Shown in pieces: positions 10,273 to 21,365 of a stretch of 64,000 bases of DNA. The stretch is from Triangularia verruculosa (lineage: Eukaryota; Ascomycota; Sordariomycetes; Sordariales; Podosporaceae). A program made the position numbers and the translations under genes. The notes under the pieces were generated by a model. The model was not told where the DNA came from and did no database searches. It was given only the letters and a program-made list of their open reading frames with translations. The stretch is from positions 248,001-312,000 of the forward strand of contig MU863901.1 of assembly GCA_033296885.1 (NCBI GenBank). The letters are read 5' to 3'. Each line of letters begins with the position of its first letter. Position 1 is the stretch's first letter.

Positions 10273-10505
10273 TGCGTTGACGGGCGGGGTGTGTTGTTGT
10301 TGCTTCTGGAGATCTGTCTTGCAAGTCTGCTTGGTGGAGGTGGGTTGTTGACATTGTCGGCAAGGGGGCTATTTGAAGACGATGAGCTTGCGGTGCCACT
10401 GCTACCAGGCGGCCTCGGTTGTGGCGGTTGCGGTTGCGATGGCGGTTGCTGTTGCGCATTCTTTTCGGGGGTCGTCCAGTGGTGCAACAAGTCGACGTGG
10501 TGCAT

Positions 10506-10963
10506 TTTGGACCTCTGTTTTGGTTGCTGATTATGAGTCTTGGTAAGTCTGTAGTCGGATAAGATGTCTGTCCTTCCCTCTCAAACACCACGTGTGGATG
10601 GTGGATTGTGTCTTTTAAAGGGGCACGCATACTGGGATGGTGGAACGAAAAGGCTTGGATGAAATCATGGCGGTCGATCAAGCACCCAGCCACCCAAGCC
10701 TTCTCGAGGATTGACGTTAAAAGCGGGGCATGACACACACCAAATCGGACCATTCATCGATGATAACTCGCCAGCTCTCGCCGTCGGAGCCGAGAATTAC
10801 AGGTTTTTCTTGCTATGTTTGTGGCCAGCCATTACGTTCTCCTGGCCGCGCGTTATTTCCATTCTGGCACATCCGCTCAACATCACCCAACCCGTCTCTT
10901 GTCACCCAATAGTTATACGCCTGCAATTTGACACAAGGCAATTCCTGTCAGAGTTCATGGGTG
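10506..10963. other. Intergenic region
   Basis: Between the 3' end of the con-6-like gene and the 5' side of the small acidic gene. No gene or element seen. Confidence 0.4.
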
Positions 10964-11459
10964 TTATTCCACTGACTCCCCTAGTTCCTGCAATTTCTTA
11001 CGATCCCTCTCTTTGGCTTTATCCGAGACATGCGGATTTGCAATGGCCGCTTTGAGGCCTCGAACACTGCGGCGCAGTGTCAGTGATACAGAGGAGAGCA
11101 TTGGGACGACGGCGGACCTACACGTTACCCCTGTCCTTGCCACCGATGCTACTGTCATCGACTGTCGATGAGATGTTGGCTGACGGGGCGCTGGTTTCGA
11201 CATCACCGCTTGATGAACTTCGTGTTTTCCTGCTGCCGTACGTTTGAGATGCTCGGAATGAACTCGATGTGTCCGGAATGGACTTTTCAGACGATGCCTT
11301 CTTCGTCCCACTCGATGTGGCAGTAGAGGGATCCGTCTCAACTGTTTCACCAAACTCCCGTTCCAAAATCTCTCGGTCACGTTGCTTCGCCTTTTCTGAG
11401 ACGCGGGGATTGCTGATGGCAGCCCGAAGGCCACGCTCGCGATTTCCAGAGTGGGCCAT
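10964..11459 (-). CDS. con-6: Conidiation-specific protein 6 (Con-6) family protein
   Basis: Exon 1 11122-11459 and exon 2 10964-11066 give 146 aa. The intron (donor GTAGGT, acceptor GCAG) restores the family motif GNVVRGLKAAI exactly at the junction, which supports the splice. The protein carries two copies of the Con-6 repeat: RGLRAAISNPRVSEKAKQRD near the N-terminus and RGLKAAIANPHVSDKAKERD near the C-terminus. They are separated by a Ser/Thr-rich linker of about 70 residues. Con-6 proteins accumulate in conidia and ascospores and disappear on germination in Neurospora; their biochemical role is unknown. Neurospora con-6 itself is shorter, so the long Ser/Thr linker is a difference. Family assignment is firm; one-to-one orthology is inferred. 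Confidence 0.85.
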
Positions 11460-11667
11460 GTTATCGATGTGGTGAACTCCTCCTGGAGTTGATGGGTGAG
11501 TGAAGGTTGGTAATTTGCCTCCCCTTTTGTTCTTATGTAGTCCTTTCACAGCTGCTAGCTCATGATGACATCGTCCTGAGCACAAGCTACGCATTGACGA
11601 CTAAATGACGTACGCCTCCATGCGGTACAAACCGATGCCAAACGCCACTGCAAGAGCTCATCCCAAC

Positions 11668-13108
11668 TCACAAACCAAATGGCCAGGTCTCGTCAAACTC
11701 GACGATTGTGTGGGGCTGGTGGACTTCCAGCGCCCCAACATGCCTCGTCTCATCAAACCAAATGAACCCATCAAACTGTTCTGGCAAGATGGCGTGTGAG
11801 TAATGCGATTGCCTCTCAGTGTTCGGGGCATATATGACTCCAATGAATCTCTCCAAACGCTTGTCCATGAGTGCCTTCCTGAGCTCTTCATCACATTGCT
11901 GTAGTCTTAAATCTAAAACGAAATTCTTGATGGCGGTGGCGTGCATTAACCGTTCGTAGCTGTTTGGCAACCCAGGCTTGACTTTCATCACCTGCATATC
12001 GCCATCCCATCTGCGAGCAGCAGCTACTGTTCCAGTGTTGGTCAGGCAACCGATAGAGAGAGCCTGGTTTCCGTATGCTTCTTTGCAAAGCTGTCCGATG
12101 TTGAGCTCATCCCTGGACCAGCCCATGCTGGTGGCACGAGCATCACCAATGTGACTGTTATGGGCCCAAACAATAGCCTTGGAAGGTGTACGTCTCGACC
12201 GGTGCACGAGAATTCTCTCGAGCGTCTCGAACATGTGTCGGTCTCTGAGATTCCACGACTCGTCGCGGCCGTAGTACATTGCCTTGTAGTATTGCTCAGC
12301 ATCTGTCTCGAGTCAGCTTTAGTCTAGGGCCCGATCAATTCCGGCACATACCTTTAACCAGCCTCGCATTCTGCTCCCCTGAATGAAACTCCTCGCCATC
12401 CCAGATGCTGCTCTCATACTCAACCCTCTTCCTCAGCAAATCCCTCAAGATTTCCATGACATCTTCTTCACATCCCTTAAACCCTGCCGCCAGCGCCTCC
12501 AAGCCATACTCATGCGGCTCTTCAGCCCACATCATCATCCTCTCATATCTCTTCTCTGCCGCTTTCGCCATCTGAGGGTCAATATTTTCCAGGTAATCAA
12601 CCACGGCTTGCATAGATTTCCCAAGTGAGTACAAATCCAATCCATAAAAGCCCACCGCTTCTGTCTTGCGGTCTTTGCCCTCATTCCACTCCTTCAACCA
12701 CTTTGTGAAATTTTGAAACTCGTGGTTTCGCCACATCCATGTTGGGAATCGCTGGAACGGTTTCTCGTCGTCGTGGTGAACGGAAGGCGCGTTTGGCGGG
12801 CGAGGACGGACATGCCGGTCGATGGCTTCAGCGTCGGGCCAGTCGGCTTCTACCGCGACGATGTTGAACCCGTGGTGCTGGATGAAATGTTTTGTGAGCT
12901 CCGCGCGTGCCTGGTAGAACTCGGAGGTTCCGTGAGTAGAGTCGCCGATGAGGATTATCTTGGTTTCATTTTGAGCAAAAGACGAGAAGAAAGACGTGAG
13001 ATTGGTAGAGGATTGGGAGATTGGCGGAATGGGTGTGACATGGCTGCGGAGGAGGGCGACAGTGGGGTCTTCAGGGGCAAGTGGGCGGGTGATGGGCTTG
13101 GTGGGCAT
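11668..13108 (-). CDS. Erythromycin-esterase-like hydrolase
   Basis: Exon 1 12352-13108 and exon 2 11668-12302, joined across a 49-bp intron with donor GTATGT in phase 1, give about 463 aa. Family blocks are GDSTHGTSEFYQAR, VAEADWPDAEAIDRHVR (the EADWPDA core), WMWRNHEF, VGFYGLDLYSL, WAHNSHIGDARAT and a C-terminal IGVIYAPNTERQSHY. These are the conserved His/Glu segments of the erythromycin esterase superfamily. Fungal members are widespread and not known to act on macrolides; the natural substrate is unknown. I chose the ATG at 13108 (context CAAAATGCC). The frame stays open to an ATG at 13270, and the extra 54 residues (basic, Ser-rich, starting MKII or MKRF) could form a mitochondrial targeting leader. 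Confidence 0.85.
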
Positions 13109-13270
13109 TTTGAGTGAGGAGAAGGATTTATGTAGTGCAAAGTGGATTGAATAATACGGGATGAGATATCGCTTTGGAAGGAGCGTAGTTACAGGCAACA
13201 ACTTTGAGGGGCTCGTTTGTGAAAATCGTTTCATGGAAGTCGGTTTGGCTGATTGATGGATTATCTTCAT

Positions 13271-14823
13271 CTCTACCTACATCTTTCATAGGTATCTCAC
13301 GATGCTAGTTGCCACCAAATTGCTCACCTTGTATCGTCTAGGCCCAAACTCAACCGGTGAGCAAATGATGACGGATGGCAGTTGCAAATGAAGGGCCGGA
13401 GTTGGGGTTGAGGCCCAGGGGTGACGTCAAACCTTTGTGAAACCGGGGACCAATCAGCGATTTCCATTTCATATTCATAATATTCATAACAATCTCATAA
13501 ACCACATCACATGCGAGGGAGCAGTAAACCACATCATATCATGAAATTTCAATTGCTTTTTGTTAAGAAATTCATCCCCAAAGAACAACCAACGCAACAC
13601 TGCTTGCTTGTCTGACACCGGTGGTGATGGTAACTACGATTACATAACATCCCACGCCTCCTGCAGGGCCACTAACACCAGTGAGACAAGCCCCGAAATC
13701 CCACAGCGCCGAGAACGATAACTCGAAAGTTTCACCCCCATAACCGATGTGCTGGTCCATTGAGATGAATCGGAATTGGTCCCTCGAATCCTCTTCGCCT
13801 TCGGGAAGCTGATGCCGTTCTTGGCGACCTGCATATCAGCAAATTCGCACAGTGGGGATGCAAGCCTCCTATGAGCTTCATGGACGACAAGCAGCATGAT
13901 CTGATCGGTTAGGCAAGAGGGAGGCAGCGGCAGCGGCAGCGGCAGCAGGGCTGACAGGATGCCATCCGAACATCAGGGGTTTTCTGCTGAACTTCTTGGT
14001 GCCACTTCGAACTCACCATGGCACTCTCGACACGATGTGTCTTTCTGTACGTGGTGCAAAGCGGAAGGAGGGTGAATGCACACCGCTCGCGAAGCTGCGA
14101 CCAGCTGTGACCTGGCGAGTGTCTCGCCCAAAAGTGGAGCAGAAGGGGACTCGAGGTCGAGCCCGAATGTCCGCCGGCACCTGCCCAATACCGCGGAATA
14201 CCACGGCCTGGCACCTGGACACATTACTTTTTCCGGCGTGGACCGGCCGCTTTCCGAGCCCATGCCGCTTCTTCGCGAAAGGACGCCACCGCAGACCCGG
14301 CAATGGTGCGTCGTCTCTCTGCCAATTACCAGCAAAGAAGTCTTGTCTTAATTGATCCTAGCGAGGTTGAAGAAGGCGCTGCGGGAGCCCACGGAATAGT
14401 CAATAGGGGGGCGTCGCGGGCGTCGATCAAATTTGCAATTATTGTGTCACAAAAAAGGCTTGGGGGGTCGGACGTCTTCTCCATTCAATTCTCTTCTTCC
14501 GGCCCAGGCCAGGTTTCCCCGCGTTTTACGTTTTCATTCCTGCGTACATAGGCTTGCGGTGTGCGGTGCCTGATCATCACCACCGTCGCGGCCTGCCAGG
14601 CGTCGAGAACACCAAAACTCCATCGTCTATTTTCTGTTATACTCCATATCCATATCTCCAGGTCCCAAGACTGTTCTCTAAACTCCGCTGAATATCCGCA
14701 GAGTCCACCAACTTAGACACACCAACACTCTAGCGACGTGCCCTAGAGAGCCCCACTCCAAGCAAAAAAAAACGCGCGATCCGCCAGGCGCTTCGAGTAA
14801 TCGAAACGGCCGCCTCTCCGGAG
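13271..14823. other. Intergenic region, divergent promoters
   Basis: Lies between the minus-strand esterase-like gene and the plus-strand regulator. Several overlapping open frames at 13.9-14.4 kb on both strands have Arg/Ser-rich, non-protein-like composition and no family signal. The last 300 bases are probably the 5' leader of the regulator. Confidence 0.45.
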
Positions 14824-17622
14824 ATGGCCCCACCAGCAGCAGCATACAAACCCATTCAGCCCGCCCCCGCCAAACGCGAGAGGTCCGGAGTCTCCTCCGG
14901 TGCTCGCTCCGGGCCGTCGTCGATCATAAGCGGGGGTGAACGGCAGCAGACGAAGCGCCTCAAGGCCGTTACACAGGCCTGCCATACGTGTCGTCGCTTC
15001 AAAGCGAGGGTAAGCCATCAATCACCACTCTCAAAACGTCTCAATCTCATCTAACCACTGCTGCTTCCTCTGGTTCTAGTGCGATGGCGCGCGTCCTAGA
15101 TGCGGCGGGTGCGCTTCCAAGGACAAGCCATGCGGCTACGAGGGCGAGGAGGGCCAGTCCCGTCAGGCGGCCAAGCAGGCGCGCCTGGAAGCCCTTGAGA
15201 AGCTGATGAGCGCGTTGCAGTACAAGTCCAGCGAGGAGGCTGGAGAGCTGTTGCAACGCATCCGTACCGGAGATGATCCCGCTGCCGTTCTCAGCGGCGT
15301 CGACAGCGGCACTGAAAGCCAGAGCCCGCCCACCGTCGCCGCCAGCGTGACGGAGTCCGCATCAGTCTCGTTCTCGGTCTCGGGCTCGGGCTCCGGCTCC
15401 GGCTCCAGCAATGCGCCGTCCTCGTCCGCCCCTCGTCCCTCTATCGCCGGCTCCCGAGCTGGGTCTGATGATTCGCGAGCGCGGACATCGTCTTCATCAA
15501 CCTTGGTGTCGCCTTCTGCGGGGTCAAAACTGCCTGACCCTATCGCGCTTTCTCTGTCTGCTCTCCCCAATGCTAAGTCGATGCGGGCTTGTGTCGAGAG
15601 CTTCTTTAGCTCAGCCGGCAAGCTGTTCCATGTTTTTTCACAGGACCAGGTGATGGAACACCATAAAACCATGTTTGGCTTCGATGGTCGCCCACGGCTT
15701 GATCAGAAAGTGTCTATTTGCATTGTCTCGATTGTGGCAGCCATTGGTGCTCAGTACAACCTCAGCGAGTTTGATGAAGGAACTGATGAAGTCCTGTGGT
15801 CGATCGCTCGCCTGCTCTTTGCAGACGTTCTCGAATTCGCGCCATTGCCCGCCATCAAAGTCTGCACCCTTCTCGCCATGTACAACATCAATAACAAGTC
15901 TACTATTGCTTTGGCCTATATTGGTGAGTACTGAGCAATAACACCCCATAGCCAACATACTGACATCCCCCGCCTCTTTTTAGAGACGGGTCTCACCATG
16001 TGCAAGCGACAGAGCGAAAACACTGGCGTATGCCATCCAGATCAGGAGTCTCAGCAAGAATGGGTAGAATTCAGGCATACCTGGAGAACTCTGATATTCT
16101 TCAACAGGTAAGCCCTCTCCACATTTACCAAAAGGGACCAACGATGTTCCCCCATGCATGTACTAACAGTCTGACCACCTGAAGCTGGTTGACGTCGACC
16201 CTTGGCTACATCTCGGGCACGGATGATTCTGCATTCGACAAGGTTATGCCCGTAAGTGGAATGCCTGGTACAATGGAACTTCAGATACTAACTGCCATGA
16301 AGCTTGCCGAAACTGAGGCCGATATCTACACCAAAGAAATTGGCGAAAGTATGGTGCCCAATTGCGTTAGTGGTCGACCCTGTTTGCTGACAGCCACCAG
16401 TTGTTCAAGCCGAAATGACCAAGATATCTCTGCTCAAAGCAGGAATCCTGAAAAATCGCCTGGCTTTTCAAGAAATAACGACCGGCGGAATGGACGGCAT
16501 TGTCAAAGAACTCGAAGAGTGGCACAGCAGGCTTCCCGATGACATGCGGCTGGGAAACTTGTTGGTGTTCAGGGCGCACGTGCGCTGGTCTATCTACCAC
16601 GTCCATCTGCTCTACCTTGGCGCTTTCATGCTTGTGTACCGCAGGCTAGCCGCCCAGTGCATTACTCTCTACAAGCCAGGCAACAGAAATCTCCTGGAAA
16701 TTCGCAATCGCACCGTCATCAAGCTGGTCAAACAGGGCGTTGATTCCGCCCGCGACTCGGCTCGAATTCTCCGGTTGCTTCACGACGATAGAGGCATTTT
16801 CAAGCGGTGCTGGCTGGTCATGTAAGTCGCAGCCTTGTGACGGCTTCCTTCCTGGTTCCTCTCTTGCTTACCATCGACCCCAACAGTTTCCAAACCCATA
16901 CGTCATGTGTTGTTATCCTCCACTCGGCTGCTCAGAAGATCCTGCACAAGCATCCCGAGGCGGAGTGGAGAGAGGACCTAAATAGGGCTCAACTTTGTCT
17001 TGAGGTTCTTCGGTTTTGCGGGACTATCGATCCCGTGGCCCTGCGCTTCCTGATTAGGCTGTCCAGCATCTACGAGAAGCTGGTGGACCTTGGCAGCGAA
17101 AGCCGAACTGTTAGGCAGAGGATCGAGGACTGGGTGCCTCCTCCGCCCGACCTTTCAGAGTCAAAAACTTCCGACACCCAGCTGACCAGTACTGCGACCG
17201 AAAATACTGACGCTGAGCTGGACAAATACGAGTATTTGCTCACCATTCCCACCGACGCCAATCCGGAACTCGCCAAGCTATCTATAAATCTACTCTACGC
17301 ACTTTGCCGGCCGTGGGGAGACCCTGACGACCGCAGTGTTACTGATGCTGCAACGCCTGCACCCTGCAAACCAGAGATGCTTGACGGCAAATTGCCCGCG
17401 GAAATGCCCAACTTCTTCCGGAGTGAGCTCGACTGGAACCGTGTCTCTGCTCCTTTTTCTTGGGATACGACAAGCATGGGCATTGGAAACGTCGCCAGCA
17501 AAGCCACTGCCAGCATTCTCCCGCCCAGGATGGGCCCCGAAGCGTTGTTCTTGGGCAGCGAGGCCCCGAACGGATGGTCGCCGGCGCATGATGTGGAAAT
17601 TTACGAAGACGAACGATCTTGA
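14824..17622 (+). CDS. Zn(II)2Cys6 fungal transcription factor
   Basis: Seven exons join in phase: 14824-15009, 15080-15923, 15984-16107, 16185-16251, 16303-16348, 16401-16821 and 16887-17622, giving about 807 aa. The binuclear cluster ACHTCRRFKARCDGARPRC, followed by GGC and KDKPC, is split by intron 1 between the second and third cysteines' segments. It is followed by a helical linker (QARLEALEKLMSALQ) suited to dimerisation and a Ser-rich spacer. A middle-homology region follows, with the typical block GLTMCKRQSENTG in exon 3 and helical segments to about residue 680. The protein should bind DNA in the nucleus as a dimer; target genes are not evident. The nearest neighbours (an APH-type kinase and an esterase-like hydrolase) do not suggest a regulon. 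Confidence 0.88.
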
Positions 17623-17785
17623 GCATTTATGTTGCATAATCAGGGGAGTCGGGAACGCTGGGAGGCTATTCTTACGGGTTGCATTGTTGGGAGCCAGGGG
17701 TTCGATTATCGTCATTCCCTTAGCATTTTCGTCATTCATTTCAATTGTCCTGACTTATTCAATTCATCAAACCTGGTATTTCTCA

Positions 17786-18748
17786 TCAATCATCCACCGG
17801 TCTCTCTGACGGCGTAACCCCAGCCTTGATATTAAATCTCCTTCCTCCTGGAAATCTCCCCGCCTTTTGTCTTATCGCCTTCAGCATCTCGGCCTCTTTA
17901 TCATACCACCGAAGGCCAGCTACAATCCAACAGAATATTTTCCATCTCCACTCCCCATACCATCCCCATTCTGACGGATACCCCAAGTTCCTCATGCCAG
18001 CATACTCAAAATACCTCGGATAAAATCCGCTTTCATCCCAATCCACCAGCCACAGCTTTCTTGTCCCTTCCTCTAGTATCAGATTCCTGGGAGCCAAGTC
18101 ATGGTGCGTAAAAACCAGCTCCTGGCTTCTCGCATCTTCAAGCACTTCATCACCTTCACAACTTTTCCTATGCTCCTCAAGCGTCTTCTGCCTCTCCCGC
18201 CAGTTGCTCTGAAAGCCACACCAGAAATTCACAATCATGGCCACTACCTGAGGAGACGCATGCGGAGGTACACCATAGAACTCCTCCAGCCAGAAGCTCC
18301 TGCATATCCCCGTTCCCAACGAGCCCGCTGTTGGTCGGGTAACTGCCCTCATCCTCTGCACCATCGTCCTGAGTTGGAACGCTAATCGGATGGTGGTGAA
18401 GAGACTTAGGTACGGCCAGCAGCTCTCTAGCGTTTGCCCCTGAATGCGCGCCAGCACGCACTCGATGGTGCCGTCTTTGGCTTTGACCATTCGTTTTAGC
18501 TCTGGTGCTCTGACCCCGAGGGCATGAGCCTGTAGGATTGCGAGCTGGACATCTTTGGCGTGGGATATCGAGGTGTAGAACTTGGTGACGTATCGCGGGG
18601 TGAGAAGGAGGGTGTTGTTTTCGATCGTGTCGCTTTCCCGGTGCCGGCGGGCTTTGGCGATGTGTCTTGCCAAGTCCCTGTCTGAGAGGATGTCGACTGG
18701 GTCGGTTGAGTCAGCTTCGGGTTCGTGTTCTGGTGGTGTTTTCCTCAT
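17786..18748 (-). CDS. APH-type small-molecule kinase
   Basis: Single exon, 320 aa. It has the aminoglycoside/choline-kinase-like fold signature: a putative nucleotide-binding Lys56 in VTKFY, the catalytic loop HHDLAPRN (His215-Asn222, catalytic Asp217) and the metal-binding Asp236 in LVDWDESGFYP. Bacterial APH enzymes phosphorylate antibiotics; the large expanded fungal group has mostly unknown small-molecule or protein substrates. The N-terminal 40 residues are charged and poorly conserved-looking. The gene is convergent with the Zn2Cys6 regulator, with only about 160 bp between stops. Confidence 0.85.
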   Translation of the reverse strand: MRKTPPEHEPEADSTDPVDILSDRDLARHIAKARRHRESDTIENNTLLLTPRYVTKFYTSISHAKDVQLAILQAHALGVRAPELKRMVKAKDGTIECVLARIQGQTLESCWPYLSLFTTIRLAFQLRTMVQRMRAVTRPTAGSLGTGICRSFWLEEFYGVPPHASPQVVAMIVNFWCGFQSNWRERQKTLEEHRKSCEGDEVLEDARSQELVFTHHDLAPRNLILEEGTRKLWLVDWDESGFYPRYFEYAGMRNLGYPSEWGWYGEWRWKIFCWIVAGLRWYDKEAEMLKAIRQKAGRFPGGRRFNIKAGVTPSERPVDD

Positions 18749-18932
18749 TGTTTTTCCGAGGCAGGCTGGATACCTAGGGGAGTGGGGTGAATTGTGGCGC
18801 TTAGGGCGGTTGATGGGGAGAAAGAGACGGTGAGGTTTGGAACGAGGGTCGGATTGCGAATGTGAGTGAGTTTAACTACTACAAGCGACTGACCACTGAC
18901 CAGTGAGTGTCACCACACCAGAACCACCCACA

Positions 18933-19166
18933 CACGCCGTGGACAAAATAATTGGTACTGCAAGCCAAGATCACACCTTAAGAATAGTAGAAAAGGCCTA
19001 TTAACTATCTTCTTAGGGCTTATTACTATCTTTTAACACGGTAAAAGTATCTTTTAAAGTGTTCTTAATATATTTGGAGGCCTATTAACTATCTTTTGAG
19101 GCCTACTAACTATCTTTGAATACTGTATTCCCCCTTTGCAGTGCCAATTCTTTTGTTCAGGACGTG
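18933..19166. mobile_element. MITE copy 1 (complete, 234 bp)
   Basis: The left end CACGCCGTGGACAAAATAAT and the right end (read on the minus strand) CACGTCCTGAACAAAAGAAT are imperfect terminal inverted repeats that continue for about 31 bp to a shared CACTGCAA or TACTGCAA. Both flanks carry CCACA (18928-18932 and 19167-19171), a likely 5-bp target duplication. The interior is AT-rich with repeated units of the type GGCCTATTAACTATCTT and has no coding capacity. It is therefore a non-autonomous element; its superfamily is not assigned. Confidence 0.8.
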
Positions 19167-19316
19167 CCACACCAACGATGAAATGCAGGGCGCGCTTTAA
19201 TTTAGACCCGCATGAGACAGAATGGGCCAATCAGGGAGGGGACGGATGCTGCGGTTGAGATCTTGGCTTGGCCTTGGGCCGGGGATGCTGGTGAGTTTCA
19301 TCAGTTCGCTGGACGG

Positions 19317-19556
19317 CACGTCGTTGACAAAATAATTGGTACTACTTTACACTTCAGAATTACACCTCCAATGAAGTAGAAAAGATATGTTCAGTAGTTT
19401 TCAAGGCCTGCTGACTATCTTCAAAGGTCTGTTAACTATCTTCAAAGGTCTATTAACTATCTTGAAAGGCCTATCAACTGTGATTCAAGGCCATTGATTA
19501 TCTTCTAACGGCATTATAACTACTTCTCAAGGCCTTTTAGCTATCGCTATAGGGAT
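19317..19556. mobile_element. MITE copy 2 (right end missing)
   Basis: Begins CACGTCGTTGACAAAATAAT like the other copies, then carries seven or eight degenerate units of the type AAGGCCTATTAACTATCTTC. No right terminal repeat follows. The array merges directly into the 3' end of the NPP1 coding region: the NPP1 stop codon (19537-19539) lies in a unit-like TTAGCTATC. Either the element was truncated here or its right end was lost. Confidence 0.65.
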
Positions 19557-20268
19557 CAAACTTCTCATTATACCTCGCCCCATGCGGCATCGCCTTATCC
19601 AACGCACCCCCAAACCGATCCCTCTTCAAATCAGGGTGCGCACTCCCCCAGTTGTTGTTCAACAGCTTCCTATTAAACTCGCACGGCATCTTCTCCAGCG
19701 CAATCAACGGCGCCTGCGACCACCTCCCAGTCTCATTCTCGGGGGGCTCATCCTTCTTCTCGGCCCTCCTCCACGAATGCGTCGTCCAGGCCCTGTGCGA
19801 CACAAACTTTGGGTGGGTCCCCTCAAAAATCACATCCTTCTTTTCCGCTGTCGTGTAGTTCCCGTGGGCGGACCAGGAGACGTGGAAGATGTCGTTGTGG
19901 AGCGTCCAGACGATGATATGCTCCCAGTCGTGCCGGTGGGAGCCGCCTAAGAATCCTTCGTCCTTTTCAAAGTAGTATCCGTAGAGGTAGGCGCACCAGT
20001 AGTGGTTGCAGCGGGTGCGGACGTAGGTTTGGGAGCGAGCGAGGCGGCCGGAGCGGCAGTTGCCCGGGCCAAAGGGGGTGAGGCCGGAGTTGAGGGTGAC
20101 GCCGTCGCGGTCGATGGCGGCGGTGGGGTCGCAGGCGTCTTTGTCGGCGTCGACCCAGGGTTGGAGTTCGATTGCACGCTGATCGGCGTTGGTTGATAAG
20201 GGGTTGAGGAGGTCTGCTGTTACGGCGGTGAGAGCCCCGAGAAGGAGGGTAGGAAGGAGAAGCTTCAT
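19537..20268 (-). CDS. NPP1/NLP (necrosis- and ethylene-inducing-like) secreted protein
   Basis: Single exon, 243 aa from the ATG at 20268. Residues 1-18 form a typical signal peptide ending TAVTA. The NPP1 fold is recognisable from the segment around Tyr94-Phe100 and the hallmark heptapeptide region at 110-116 (HRHDWE), which carries Ser rather than the usual Gly at its first position. There are cysteines at 46, 71, 87 and 92 in the N-terminal half. Known NLPs are secreted, metal-dependent membrane-active proteins of microbes associated with plants; many fungal NLPs are not cytotoxic, and activity cannot be predicted here. The last codons run into MITE copy 2, so the native C-terminus may be altered. 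A divergent secreted-protein gene starts about 590 bp away. Confidence 0.85.
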   Translation of the reverse strand: MKLLLPTLLLGALTAVTADLLNPLSTNADQRAIELQPWVDADKDACDPTAAIDRDGVTLNSGLTPFGPGNCRSGRLARSQTYVRTRCNHYWCAYLYGYYFEKDEGFLGGSHRHDWEHIIVWTLHNDIFHVSWSAHGNYTTAEKKDVIFEGTHPKFVSHRAWTTHSWRRAEKKDEPPENETGRWSQAPLIALEKMPCEFNRKLLNNNWGSAHPDLKRDRFGGALDKAMPHGARYNEKFDPYSDS

Positions 20269-20506
20269 GATGTCGGGTGTTATTGACTGCAAAGTTTGAA
20301 GGAGAGAGTTGATGAAGCAGGTGAGCGTTGTGAATATGGACGGGCAGCTAACCTTTCATGAGGCCATACTTATAAACTTGGCTGCCACTGCACTTCAATC
20401 AGACCACTAGGCCGTCGCTCATCTCCGTCACCGTCAGCCTGCATAAGTGAAGTGGTCCTGGATTTATTTAGCCACAAAAACAACATACAAATGGACGACG
20501 GCGTTT

Positions 20507-20613
20507 GGTCGGTTTCAAACTCAGAGCTCGCATAGTACTCGGTGCTCCGTTAACGTGCCATTTGCCAGTTGCAGCAGCGAATGAACGAGCAGAGGCTGAG
20601 CTTAGTTGCTGAC
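20507..20613. repeat. Left arm of an inverted duplication in the NPP1 upstream region
   Basis: About 105 bp between the two divergent secreted-protein genes matches, in inverted orientation, 23176-23286. Shared runs include GTACTCGGTGCTCCGTTAAC, TTTGCCAGTTGCA and CAGAGGCTGAGC. It lies about 240 bp upstream of the NPP1 start. Confidence 0.8.
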
Positions 20614-20858
20614 ATCGCCGAAGACATGCATTCTTACTTCCCCATAACCTGAGTTCTAGTGGACCATCAACATCGGAGGTCACCGACGAAAATGAGGTCC
20701 GACAAAAGAGTATTTATACGCCTAAAAACAATGAGCAGCCATAAAATCATGGAGTTTGCTCCCAGTCTGCCAACCAAATTTCGCCAAATAGCAACTTCCC
20801 ACCATTCAACATACCTTGCCCCTTATCATCTCATCTTTTCTCATTTCCACCCATCACC

Positions 20859-21365
20859 ATGATTTCAGCCGCCCTCTTCACGACTCTACTTCTCCTCCCC
20901 CTCTCCACCCTCGCCCAACGCACCCCCTTCGAAAACCTCATCCTAGCCGACTGCGGCATCGGCCTAGGCCACAACGGCGGCTCAACCTCCCGCGAGATGA
21001 TCTACTATTCGGGTGACGTCTGGACCGGCAACGGGCTCGAAACAAACCGCCCAAAAATGATGGTCAACGTCCCTTGGTCGGGACAATACCCCTGGGGACA
21101 GAAGGGCGGTGTCTCCGCGACGATGCCGAACGGGGATGTGTTTACCGTGCACATCAACCCTGCTATCAAAGACCCAAACGCGGCGGGGGATGCGTGGCAT
21201 AAATATGAGTTGGACAAGCCGCTGAAATGTTACTCTTATCATTATAACTGGGTTTATCGGCTGGATGATGGGAAGTGGTGCAGCAGTGCGTATGTGTGTA
21301 ATCACCGGGGTCAGGCGTATGTAAAGCCTGAGAAGCCGGAGGTGCCAAAGTGTGATGCTTTGTAA
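20859..21365 (+). CDS. Small secreted protein of unknown function
   Basis: Single exon, 168 aa. A clear signal peptide (about residues 1-19, ending LSTLA) precedes a mature protein with five cysteines at 32, 124, 141, 147 and 165, many aromatic residues, and no transmembrane or GPI signal. Length, cysteine content and position beside an NPP1 gene within a repeat-rich island fit a candidate extracellular effector-like protein, but no family is recognised. Purine/pyrimidine context before the ATG (CATCACCATG) is good. It is divergent from NPP1, with which it shares the 590-bp upstream region holding the inverted-duplication arm, so co-regulation is possible but not shown. Confidence 0.75.
   Translation: MISAALFTTLLLLPLSTLAQRTPFENLILADCGIGLGHNGGSTSREMIYYSGDVWTGNGLETNRPKMMVNVPWSGQYPWGQKGGVSATMPNGDVFTVHINPAIKDPNAAGDAWHKYELDKPLKCYSYHYNWVYRLDDGKWCSSAYVCNHRGQAYVKPEKPEVPKCDAL

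Noticed and set aside
17690..17730. GGTTCGATT-like sequences resembling a tRNA T arm (also near 55600)
   Set aside because: No matching acceptor, D or anticodon stems could be drawn around them.
18800..19560. Tandem TTAACTATCTT units as a CRISPR-like array
   Set aside because: Units are degenerate and adjacent without unique spacers, lie inside TIR-bounded elements, and the organism is a fungus.
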